In this document: positions 1 to 6,902 of the stretch, in pieces
Position numbering within the stretch: the first letter of the stretch is position 1
How the letters are laid out: each line of letters starts with the position of its first letter
NCBI GenBank assembly: GCA_029335925.2
Contig: JARJMX020000061.1
Coordinates: forward strand, 1-13,668
From: Gammaproteobacteria bacterium
Lineage (GTDB): Bacteria; Pseudomonadota; Gammaproteobacteria; Halothiobacillales; Halothiobacillaceae
DNA: 13,668 nucleotides
Direction of reading: 5' to 3'
Notes under the pieces: generated by a model
The model's database searches: none
What the model was told of the DNA's origin: nothing
The model's input: the letters and a program-made list of their open reading frames with translations, nothing else
Program-made: the position numbers and the translations under genes

Positions 1-57
1 CTTAAGGAAGCTTGCACGGGCAAAATAGGCGCGGAGTTGGGGGTCTTCGTTCTGCAT
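1..57 (-). CDS. engB: Ribosome biogenesis GTP-binding protein EngB/YsxC, N-terminal fragment
   Basis: Only the first 19 codons are present; the gene continues past the left edge. The minus strand reads MQNEDPQLRAYFARASFLK from an ATG at 57-55, with an in-frame TAA four codons upstream, so the start is well bounded. The ending ARASFLK resembles the conserved start of EngB proteins, where a short helix with a FL-S/T-A motif precedes the GTPase domain. Family knowledge: EngB is an essential TRAFAC-class GTPase of about 200 residues that helps assemble the large ribosomal subunit. The position divergent from a cytochrome c4 gene fits the usual engB/c4 neighbourhood. The identification rests on few residues plus synteny, so it is likely but not certain. 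Confidence 0.7.
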   Translation of the reverse strand, partial: MQNEDPQLRAYFARASFLK

Positions 58-83
58 GCGGCCATTTTATGCCAGTTCCGTAG

Positions 84-111
84 TGGACAAGCCCTTGGGG
101 CTGACTAAAAT
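84..111 (+). promoter_or_regulatory. Candidate sigma-70 promoter of the cytochrome c4 gene
   Basis: TGGACA (84-89, 5 of 6 matches to TTGACA) is followed after 16 bases by TAAAAT (106-111, 5 of 6 matches to TATAAT). Transcription would begin near 118, about 30 bases before the ATG at 149. An inverted repeat CTAAAA (105-110) / TTTTAG (120-125) overlaps the -10 box and the predicted start point. Confidence 0.55.
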
Positions 112-148
112 CCAAAGACTTTTAGGTGCCGCAACCTGGGAGAGGGCC

Positions 149-763
149 ATGACTACCCGTCTGATGATTGCCGTTGCCATGATGTTCGCCTCGACTCTGC
201 CCGCCCAAGCGGCGGGGGAGGTCGCCGCGGGACAGGCCAAAGCTGCGGCCTGTGCCGGCTGCCATGGCGCCAACGGCAACAGCGCCAATGCCGCCTTCCC
301 TTCGCTGGCCGGCCAGCATGCCAACTACATCGCCAAGCAGTTGCGCGAGTACAAGGCGGGGGTGCGTGCCAATGCCATGATGGCCGGCATGGCGGCCCCG
401 CTCACCGAGGAGGACATGGCGAACCTCGGCGCCTACTACGCCTCCCAGGCCAAGAGCGCCCTGCCGGCCGAGGGGCAGGACGCCGAGCTCATCGCCCGTG
501 GCAAGCGGCTGTATCAGGCTGGGGATGCGGCCAAGGGGGTAGCGGCCTGCGCGGCTTGTCATGGCCATCAAGGCTATGGCAATCCGGGTGCGGGCTATCC
601 CGCCTTGCGCTCCCAGTATGCCGCTTACACCGAGCTCACCCTCAAGGCCTTCCGCGACGGCAGCCGGGCTAATGACGCTCAAGCGGTCATGCGCCAGATC
701 GCAACTAAGCTTAGCGATGAAGATATCCGGGCCCTGGCCGCCTACACCGCTACCTTGTACTGA
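149..763 (+). CDS. Dihaem cytochrome c4
   Basis: A 204-residue periplasmic or membrane-associated dihaem electron carrier that typically passes electrons to terminal oxidases. Residues 1-22 form a signal peptide ending AQAA. Each half of the protein carries a haem-binding CxxCH: CAGCH at 35-39 and CAACH at 134-138. The first half has a probable axial methionine around residues 78-81 (MMAGMAAP) followed by LTEEDMANLGAYYAS; the second has a methionine in VMRQIATKLSDEDI. This internal duplication and length are typical of class I cytochromes c4. The reading frame stays open upstream to 56, but the ATG at 149 is chosen because it directly precedes the signal peptide and has a purine-rich GGGAGAGGG site at 138-146. 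The next genes encode the machinery that attaches haem to such proteins, which suits co-expression. Confidence 0.93.
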   Translation: MTTRLMIAVAMMFASTLPAQAAGEVAAGQAKAAACAGCHGANGNSANAAFPSLAGQHANYIAKQLREYKAGVRANAMMAGMAAPLTEEDMANLGAYYASQAKSALPAEGQDAELIARGKRLYQAGDAAKGVAACAACHGHQGYGNPGAGYPALRSQYAAYTELTLKAFRDGSRANDAQAVMRQIATKLSDEDIRALAAYTATLY

Positions 764-858
764 GCGCGGAACCTCCGCACGCGCAGCCTTCTCCAACAAG
801 GGTGCGTACTGGTCTCCTCCCTCTGGCGGAGGCTCTGTCCCATCCTCGATAGCCCGGC

Positions 859-2859
859 ATGACTCAGATCCCTACGCATTCTTCCAGCCGCCAACTGATG
901 GCCTTTCTCGGTTCGATGAATCTGGCCATCATCCTGTTGGTGGCGGTCGCACTGGCCTCCGTCATTGGTACAGTGTTGCAGCAGAACCAGCCGTATGGCG
1001 ACTACCTGATGAAGTTCGGTCCGTTCTGGTTCGAGGTGTTTCGCACCCTTGGGCTGTACGATGTCTACTCCGCCCCTTGGTTCCTCGCCATCCTCGGCTT
1101 TTTGGTTATCTCCACCAGCGCCTGCGTGATCCGCAATGCGCCGGGCATGCTGCGCGAGATGCGCGACTACCGTCTGCACGCGCAGGAGAAGTCGCTGCGC
1201 AGCATCCCTGGGCATGCCGAGTGGCAGGTTCCCGTGAGCGTCGAGGCCGCCGCGATCGAGGGGCGTCGCACCCTGCTTGAGTCCGGCTTCAATGTGCGCG
1301 AGACCCGCGTGGCCGAGGGCTACCTGATCGCCGGGCGCAAGGGGGCCTTGCAGCGGCTCGGCTACATCTTCACCCACGTGGCCATTGTTATCATCCTGGT
1401 GGGGGGCGTGCTGGATTCGCGTATCTGGCTGGCGTTGCGTGAGCTCAAAGGGGACCTGGTGGTGGAAACCCGTCCGGTGCCGGTGTCTCAGGTGCCGCCA
1501 GAGAGTCGTGTCCCAGCCTCCAACCCCAGCTTCCGCGGCAATGTGAATATCCCGGAAGGGCAGCAGAGCTCGGTGCTGTTCCTCAACGTGCGTGACGGCT
1601 ACGTGGTGCAGGAGCTGCCGTTTGCCATCGAGGTGAAGGACTTCCGCATCGAGCACTACATCAACGGTCAGCCGAAGTCCTACGAGAGCGATCTCGTCAT
1701 CCACGACCCCGCCAGCCCGAACAAACCCGTGGCCCAGACCATCTCGGTCAACCATCCGCTGATCTATAAGGGATATGCGATCTACCAGGCCAGCTTCGGC
1801 GATGGTGGCTCCAAGCTTGCCCTGCGGGCCTGGCAGCTACTCGGTCAGAGTGGTGCGGTGCAGGATATTCAGGGGGCCATCTTCCAGGACATCCCCTTCT
1901 CCCTCGGTGGGCAGCGCTACACGCTGGAGCTGAACGACTTCCGCCTGTTCAACATCAACCCGGTCGAAGGCGAGGGCGGCAAGGTCGAACAGAAGAACTT
2001 TGGTCCGAGCATGGTGTTCCGGATACGCGATGCCGCCGGCCAGGCGCGCGAGTACGAGAATTACATGAACCCGGTGGTCATGGATGGTCGGCCGGTGTTC
2101 ATCTCGGGTATGCGCGAGCAGGTCGGCGCACCGATGCGCTACCTCTACTTGCCGGCAGACCGTGACAATCGACTGGATACCTTTATGGCCTACTATGCCC
2201 GCCTGCACGACCCAGAGCGCGTTGCGCGGGCGGTGCAGGCGATGCTGGAGGAGATCAATCCCGAGGCCGCGAAGCTGCCAGCGGCCAGTGAGTCCATCCG
2301 CGCCATGGTCGGCCGCTTCGTCGAGGGTGGCTACGACGCCATCGGCACGGACCTTGAGAAGCGCGTGCCCGCCGAGCAATTGCAGCAGGCCTTCGAGACC
2401 AGCGTGCGCGTGCTGCAGACGGTGCTCGGACGAATGTATGTTGAACTGCTCGCCGAGCGGGGCATCGAGGCGCCGACCGAACAGGATGAACGCTTCCTCG
2501 CCGACGCGGTCACAGCTATCAACGCCCTCGCGCTGTACGGTTCGCCCATCTATCTGCAGATGACCGGCTTTGAGCACATCCAGGCCTCCGGCCTGCAGGT
2601 CACCAAATCTCCCGGCAAGGCGGTGGTCTATTTTGGCAGCGTGCTCTTGACCCTGGGGGTGTTCATGCTCTTTTATCTGCATCCGCGCCGTGCCTGGGTG
2701 CTGGTGCGCGAGAACGAAAGCGGGGCGCGCGTGCTGTTCGCCACCACCAGCCATCGCAAGACCATCGACATGCAGCAGGCCGCGGCCCAATTGCGCGAGC
2801 GGTTGGAGCTCCGCCTCAGCGGCGCGGGCGGCCATCCCCTTGCGGCCGACCATGCGTAA
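859..2859 (+). CDS. resB: Cytochrome c biogenesis protein ResB/CcsB (System II)
   Basis: A 666-residue membrane protein that with CcsA/ResC forms the System II cytochrome c synthetase, carrying haem across the inner membrane and joining it to apocytochromes. Three hydrophobic segments lie near residues 13-37, 72-95 and 166-188, then a large periplasmic domain (about 190-590), then a last membrane segment near 592-612 ending in HPRRAWVLV. The stretches SVIGTVLQQNQPYGDY, FGPFWFEVFRTLGLYDVYSAPWF and STSACVIRNAP are hallmarks of proteobacterial ResB. H173 in the third segment (YIFTHVAIV) is a candidate haem-related histidine. No strong ribosome binding site precedes the ATG at 859, but the start fits family alignments from memory. 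The 95-base gap after the c4 gene contains no clear terminator, only a weak CCTCC/GGAGG hairpin at 816-832. ccsA follows 28 bases downstream. Confidence 0.93.
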   Translation: MTQIPTHSSSRQLMAFLGSMNLAIILLVAVALASVIGTVLQQNQPYGDYLMKFGPFWFEVFRTLGLYDVYSAPWFLAILGFLVISTSACVIRNAPGMLREMRDYRLHAQEKSLRSIPGHAEWQVPVSVEAAAIEGRRTLLESGFNVRETRVAEGYLIAGRKGALQRLGYIFTHVAIVIILVGGVLDSRIWLALRELKGDLVVETRPVPVSQVPPESRVPASNPSFRGNVNIPEGQQSSVLFLNVRDGYVVQELPFAIEVKDFRIEHYINGQPKSYESDLVIHDPASPNKPVAQTISVNHPLIYKGYAIYQASFGDGGSKLALRAWQLLGQSGAVQDIQGAIFQDIPFSLGGQRYTLELNDFRLFNINPVEGEGGKVEQKNFGPSMVFRIRDAAGQAREYENYMNPVVMDGRPVFISGMREQVGAPMRYLYLPADRDNRLDTFMAYYARLHDPERVARAVQAMLEEINPEAAKLPAASESIRAMVGRFVEGGYDAIGTDLEKRVPAEQLQQAFETSVRVLQTVLGRMYVELLAERGIEAPTEQDERFLADAVTAINALALYGSPIYLQMTGFEHIQASGLQVTKSPGKAVVYFGSVLLTLGVFMLFYLHPRRAWVLVRENESGARVLFATTSHRKTIDMQQAAAQLRERLELRLSGAGGHPLAADHA

Positions 2860-2887
2860 CCACATTACCGAACCACGGGAGGTTTTC

Positions 2888-4090
2888 ATGTCCGCCAACC
2901 TTGATGTCATGCGCCAGCCCCTCGGGCAGTCGCCAGCCGCGCGGCACGTCCGTTCGCTGGACATCCTCTGGCTGGTCGCCGTGCTGGGTGCCGGTTTCGG
3001 CGTGCTGGCCGCTTTCAACCAGCACATGGATGGCTACGAAGTCGGCATCCTGATCGGTGCCACCCTGTCGCTTGCTACGTTCGGCTGGTTCTGGCGCAGC
3101 ATGCAGGGGCTAACCCTAGCGGTCGCAGTGATGAGCGGCATCGCCCTGTGGCGCTACGGCGTCTATTTTGGCGATCAGCTCTCGGTCGGCCTGGAGGCGC
3201 TCAATGCGGTACAGGGTAAAGACTTCTTCCTCAAGTTCCTGGTCTCCAGCCAGAGCGCGATCATGTGGATGAGTGCGCTGTACGTCGGCGCCACCTTCAC
3301 CTATTTCCTCGCCCTGATCACCCGTGCCGAGTACATCGGTCGCATTGCCTCGGCCCTTGTGTGGGCGGCCACTGCTTTCGGCCTCACCGGGCTGATGACG
3401 CGCTGGCGCGAGTCCTACCTGATCCATGTGGACTATGGCCACATCCCGGTGAGCAACCTGTACGAGGTGTTTATCCTGTTCGCCGTGATCACCGCGCTGA
3501 TCTACCTGTTCTACGAGGGCCGCTTCCGCACCCGTAATCTTGGCGGCTTCGTCATGCTGGTGATCTCCGCCGCGGTGGGCTTCCTGCTGTGGTACACCTT
3601 CGATCGCGGCGCCAACCACATCCAGCCGCTGGTGCCCGCGCTCAACAGCTACTGGATGAAGATCCACGTGCCGGCCAACTTCGTTGGCTACGGTGCCTTC
3701 GCCCTGGCGGCGATGGTGGGCGTGGCCTACCTGATCAAGTTCAAGCTCGGCGGGGATGGGGAAAACGACCGCCTGCCCAAGCTCGCGGTGCTGGATGACC
3801 TGATGTACAAGGCCATCGCCCTCGGCTTCGGCTTCTTCACCGTTGCCACTATTCTCGGCGCCATGTGGGCGGCGGAGGCCTGGGGCGGCTACTGGTCCTG
3901 GGACCCGAAGGAGACTTGGGCGCTGATCGTGTGGCTCAACTACGCGGCCTGGTTGCACCTGCGCCTGACTAAGGGCTGGCGTGGCGCGCCGATGGCCTGG
4001 TGGGCGGTGGTCGGCCTGTTCGTCACCACCTTCGCCTTCCTTGGTGTGAACATGTTCCTCTCTGGCCTGCATTCCTACGGTACGCTGTAA
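2888..4090 (+). CDS. ccsA: Cytochrome c biogenesis protein CcsA/ResC (System II, CcsB-type)
   Basis: A 400-residue polytopic membrane protein and partner of ResB in System II. It carries the tryptophan-rich WWD haem-handling signature WGGYWSWDPKETW at residues 332-344. Other family features are GHIPVSNLYE in the middle of the protein and histidines at H260 (MKIHVPANF) and H395 (LHSYGTL), likely candidates for haem coordination at the periplasmic face. Multiple hydrophobic segments cover most of the chain. The frame is open further upstream, but the ATG at 2888 is supported by GGGAGG at 2877-2882, five bases before it, and by the family's usual length. It lies 28 bases after resB and 23 bases before dsbA, so the three genes are probably one transcript. 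Confidence 0.93.
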   Translation: MSANLDVMRQPLGQSPAARHVRSLDILWLVAVLGAGFGVLAAFNQHMDGYEVGILIGATLSLATFGWFWRSMQGLTLAVAVMSGIALWRYGVYFGDQLSVGLEALNAVQGKDFFLKFLVSSQSAIMWMSALYVGATFTYFLALITRAEYIGRIASALVWAATAFGLTGLMTRWRESYLIHVDYGHIPVSNLYEVFILFAVITALIYLFYEGRFRTRNLGGFVMLVISAAVGFLLWYTFDRGANHIQPLVPALNSYWMKIHVPANFVGYGAFALAAMVGVAYLIKFKLGGDGENDRLPKLAVLDDLMYKAIALGFGFFTVATILGAMWAAEAWGGYWSWDPKETWALIVWLNYAAWLHLRLTKGWRGAPMAWWAVVGLFVTTFAFLGVNMFLSGLHSYGTL

Positions 4091-4113
4091 ACGGCCCATA
4101 ACCAGGAGGTTGA

Positions 4114-4734
4114 ATGATGAAACTTGGCTGGCTGCTCGCGCTCATCTTCTTTGCGGGATGGGTGCATGCTGCACCGGAAGAAATGGTTCATTACGAGGTC
4201 ATCGATCCGCCGGTGAAGGTGGATGCCGCTCCCGGCGAAGTGGTGGTGCAGGAGCTGTTTTGGTACGGCTGCGGCCATTGTTACTACTTCGACCCCACCC
4301 TCAACGCCTGGCTCGCGAAAAAGCCGGCCAACGTGCGCTTCGAGCGGGTGGCCGTGGCCCTCAACCCGGGCTGGGTGCCGCTCAGCAAGGCCTACTACGC
4401 GCTAAGGCAGCTCGGCGCGGATGAGCGGCTCCATACCGCCCTGTTTGATGCCGTGCATAAGGAGCGCCGTCCCTTGAATACCCCCGAGCAGATTGCCGAC
4501 TTCGTCGCCAGTCACGGGGTGGATCGTGAGTCCTTCCTTAAGGCCTTCAACGGCTTTGCGGTGGATGCCGAGGTGCGCAAGGCGCAGCAATTGGCCCGTC
4601 AGTACGGCATCACGGGCGTCCCGGCCATGGTCGTTCAGGGTAAATACCGCACCTCGGGCAGCTTGGCGGGGAGCAATGCCAAGATGGTCGAGGTGGTGGA
4701 TGCTCTGATCACCAAAGAGGCCGATGGGCATTGA
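4114..4734 (+). CDS. dsbA: Thiol:disulfide interchange protein DsbA
   Basis: A 206-residue periplasmic thiol oxidase. A signal peptide (about residues 1-19, ending WVHA) precedes the mature start APEEMVHYEV. The thioredoxin-fold active site is CGHC (C53-C56) in the context ELFWYGCGHCYYFDP, and the cis-proline loop is ITGVPAM with P170. Between them is the helical insert typical of DsbA. Two start codons are in tandem (ATGATG at 4114 and 4117). The ribosome binding site AGGAGGT at 4104-4110 is only three bases from the first but six from the second, so 4117 may be the true start. The CGHC dipeptide differs from the CPHC of the E. coli enzyme. Its place directly after resB-ccsA suggests co-expression with cytochrome c maturation, where cysteine redox state matters. 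Confidence 0.94.
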   Translation: MMKLGWLLALIFFAGWVHAAPEEMVHYEVIDPPVKVDAAPGEVVVQELFWYGCGHCYYFDPTLNAWLAKKPANVRFERVAVALNPGWVPLSKAYYALRQLGADERLHTALFDAVHKERRPLNTPEQIADFVASHGVDRESFLKAFNGFAVDAEVRKAQQLARQYGITGVPAMVVQGKYRTSGSLAGSNAKMVEVVDALITKEADGH

Positions 4735-4740
4735 GTCGCA

Positions 4741-5202
4741 ATGGATTCAATGAGCATGGAGCGCCTTGACCTGCGACGTATCATCGCCCTTGGGTTGGTG
4801 TTGGTGGGCCTGCTGGGTAGCCCACTGGCGGCCCTCGCGAGGGGGGATTTTGCTATCGGCCAAGCCTGGGCTGAGCAGGTCCTGGCCGAGGCCTTTAAGA
4901 ACCGGCAGAGCAATATTCTTATCCAGGGGCATGGGGTGGTGGAAAAACTGCTCAAGGACGACAATGACGGTCATCGTCACCAGCGTTTTATTCTGCGACT
5001 GGCCTCGGGGCAAACGCTGCTGGTCGCCCATAATATTGAACTTGCGCCGCGCATCGAGGACTTGGCGGTAGGGGATAGGGTTGACTTCTTGGGGGAGTAT
5101 GAGTGGAACCCTAAGGGGGGCCTCATCCACTGGACCCACCGCGACCCAGCAGGGAAGCATCCTGCGGGCTGGTTGCGCCATCAGGGACGGATCTATCAGT
5201 GA
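4741..5202 (+). CDS. Exported small protein of the DUF3465 family, function unknown
   Basis: A 153-residue protein I recognise as DUF3465. After a short N-terminus rich in methionine and charged residues, a hydrophobic run (about 14-32, IIALGLVLVGLLGSPLAALA) looks like a signal peptide, so the mature part is probably periplasmic. The mature part contains DNDGHRHQRFILRLASGQ, LVAHNIELAPRI, GDRVDFLGEYEWNPKGG and HWTHRDPAGKHPAGWLRHQG. The many histidines and the small beta-rich pattern could suggest ligand or metal binding, but this is inference only. Starts at 4741, 4750 and 4756 are all possible and none has a clear ribosome binding site. It starts six bases after dsbA, so it is probably read from the same message. 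I cannot assign a biochemical function. Confidence 0.8.
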   Translation: MDSMSMERLDLRRIIALGLVLVGLLGSPLAALARGDFAIGQAWAEQVLAEAFKNRQSNILIQGHGVVEKLLKDDNDGHRHQRFILRLASGQTLLVAHNIELAPRIEDLAVGDRVDFLGEYEWNPKGGLIHWTHRDPAGKHPAGWLRHQGRIYQ

Positions 5203-5210
5203 CGCTCCCC

Positions 5211-5239
5211 TTGGGTTGCCCTGCATCAGGCTTTATTCT
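5211..5239 (+). promoter_or_regulatory. Weak candidate promoter of the acetolactate synthase gene
   Basis: TTGGGT (5211-5216) and TATTCT (5234-5239) are separated by exactly 17 bases. The matches to consensus are modest (3 of 6 and 4 of 6). Transcription would begin near 5246, inside the stem-loop at 5241-5262. Confidence 0.28.
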
Positions 5240-5240
5240 G

Positions 5241-5262
5241 GACGCTCCTTGACAAGGGCGTC
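5241..5262 (+). promoter_or_regulatory. Stem-loop just ahead of the acetolactate synthase start codon
   Basis: GACGC (5241-5245) pairs with GCGTC (5258-5262), and inside it CCTT (5247-5250) pairs with AAGG (5254-5257) around a GAC loop, leaving one bulged T. The element ends eight bases before the ATG at 5271 and covers the only purine-rich stretch near it. It could be an operator in DNA or a translation-limiting RNA hairpin. It lacks a T-run, so it is not a normal intrinsic terminator. Confidence 0.4.
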
Positions 5263-5270
5263 GCTTGTGC

Positions 5271-6902
5271 ATGACCACCGCTGAATTATTTGTTTGTTGT
5301 CTGGAGGCCGAAGGGGTCGACACCATCTTTGGGGTCCCTGGAGAAGAGAACCTCGACCTGCTCGACGCCCTGCGCGAGAGCCGCATCCGCTTTATCCCCA
5401 CGCGCCATGAGCAGGGTGCGGCCTTCATGGCCGATGTGCATGGTCGCCTGACCGGCAAGGCCGGGGTGTGTCTGGCGACGCTCGGCCCCGGCGCGACCAA
5501 CCTCATCACCGGTGTGGCGGATGCCAATATGGATCATGCCCCTTTGGTGGCCATCGCCGGTCAGGCTTCGACGGATCGTTTGCATAAGGAGTCGCATCAA
5601 GTCCTCGATCTGGTGGAGATGTTCCGCCCGGTGACCAAGTTCTCCACCCGCGTGCTCTCCCCGTCCACCGTGCCGGAGACCATCCGCAAGGCCTTCAAAT
5701 TGGCGCAATCCCCTAAGCCGGGGGCAGCCTTTATCGAGTTGCCGGAGAATATTGCTAAGATGGCTGCCCAGGGGACACCGTTGCCTCATTCCGATGGTCA
5801 GCGGCCATGGCCTTCCGAGGAAACCGTGATGACGGCAGCAAGGATGATTTCGGAGGCTAAAAACCCCATCATCCTTGTCGGCCATGGGGTCATTCGCGCT
5901 GGTGCGCACCAGGCACTGACGGCCTTTGCTGGGCGACTCAATATCCCTGTGGCGAATACCTTTATGGCTAAGGGGGTGATTCCGTTCAAGCATCCCATGG
6001 CCCTAGGCAGTGTGGGCCTACAGGCCAAGGATTATGTCGGGGTGGGCTTTGACCATGCCGACCTGATCATTGCCATTGGTTATGACCTGGTGGAGTATCA
6101 CCCGCATCTCTGGCATCCGACTCGCGACCGCGCCATCCTCCACATCGACGATACCCCCGCCGAGATCGACGAGCACTATGGCGTTACCCTTGAGGTGCTG
6201 GGCGATATTGGCCTCTCGCTTGAGCGCATCGCCCAGCATGCTCGTCCCCACGAGGGGCAGGCGCTTCGCAGGCTGCGTCAGATGCTGATCACCGACATGG
6301 GCGAGCACGCCCGTGATAGCGTGTTCCCGCTCAAGCCGCAAAAGCTGATCTGGGATTTGCGCACGGTGCTTGACCTCCAGGACATCGTCATCTCCGACGT
6401 GGGGGCGCACAAGATGTGGCTGGCACGCATGTTCCGCTGCGAGTATCCCAATACCTGTCTCATCTCCAACGGTTTTGCCAGTATGGGTATCGCCTTGCCG
6501 GGAGCGATCGCTGCCAAGCTGGCGCGCCCGGAGCGCACGGTGGTGGCCGCCACCGGTGATGGTGGCTTCCTCATGAATGTCCAGGAGCTGGAGACGGCCA
6601 AGCGCCTGGGTACGCCGATCATCGTCCTGGTATGGAACGATGGCGGCTATGGCTTGATCGAGTGGAAGCAAATGGCGCAGTTTGGCCGCTCCGCCTTTGT
6701 CCGCTTCGGCAACCCCGATTTCGTCAAGCTGGCCGAGGCCTTCGGCGCGCGCGGCTATCGTATCGAACCGGGGGTGTCGTTGCAGGAGGTTTTGCGCGAG
6801 GCCATCGCGAGCGAAGAGATCTGCGTGATTGATGTGCCGGTGGACTACAGTGAGAACCTCAAGCTGACCGCGCGGCTGGGCGAGATGGTGTTCCCGATGT
6901 GA
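5271..6902 (+). CDS. Acetolactate synthase, catabolic (FAD-independent) type
   Basis: A 543-residue thiamine diphosphate enzyme predicted to condense two pyruvates to acetolactate and CO2. The catalytic glutamate is E47 in RHEQGAAFM. The ThDP/metal motif begins GDGG at 429-432 and ends WNDGGYG at 455-461. In place of the RFDDR motif of FAD-containing biosynthetic enzymes it has IGYDLVEYHP (269-278). The C-terminus, IDVPVDYSENLKL, also resembles Bacillus AlsS and Klebsiella BudB. A TTG in frame at 5265 is possible, but ATG 5271 matches the family start MTTAELFV. No regulatory small subunit (ilvN), reductoisomerase (ilvC) or acetolactate decarboxylase lies in the window. Related ThDP enzymes such as glyoxylate carboligase cannot be fully excluded. 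The stop codon overlaps the next gene's GTG start. Confidence 0.85.
   Translation: MTTAELFVCCLEAEGVDTIFGVPGEENLDLLDALRESRIRFIPTRHEQGAAFMADVHGRLTGKAGVCLATLGPGATNLITGVADANMDHAPLVAIAGQASTDRLHKESHQVLDLVEMFRPVTKFSTRVLSPSTVPETIRKAFKLAQSPKPGAAFIELPENIAKMAAQGTPLPHSDGQRPWPSEETVMTAARMISEAKNPIILVGHGVIRAGAHQALTAFAGRLNIPVANTFMAKGVIPFKHPMALGSVGLQAKDYVGVGFDHADLIIAIGYDLVEYHPHLWHPTRDRAILHIDDTPAEIDEHYGVTLEVLGDIGLSLERIAQHARPHEGQALRRLRQMLITDMGEHARDSVFPLKPQKLIWDLRTVLDLQDIVISDVGAHKMWLARMFRCEYPNTCLISNGFASMGIALPGAIAAKLARPERTVVAATGDGGFLMNVQELETAKRLGTPIIVLVWNDGGYGLIEWKQMAQFGRSAFVRFGNPDFVKLAEAFGARGYRIEPGVSLQEVLREAIASEEICVIDVPVDYSENLKLTARLGEMVFPM

Noticed and set aside
56..148. Upstream extension of the cytochrome c4 frame by 31 codons
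   Set aside because: The extension would precede the signal peptide, overlaps the promoter, and lacks a ribosome binding site; ATG 149 has one.
742..1755. Long open frame on the minus strand opposite resB (337 codons); similar ones at 1837-3027 and 3116-4099
   Set aside because: Histidine-, arginine- and glutamine-rich translations with no domain, lying antisense to well-identified resB and ccsA. These are GC-rich shadow frames.
5249..5254. Perfect TTGACA as a -35 box before the acetolactate synthase
   Set aside because: A -10 box at proper spacing would fall at the start codon near 5271, where no match exists. It is part of the hairpin.
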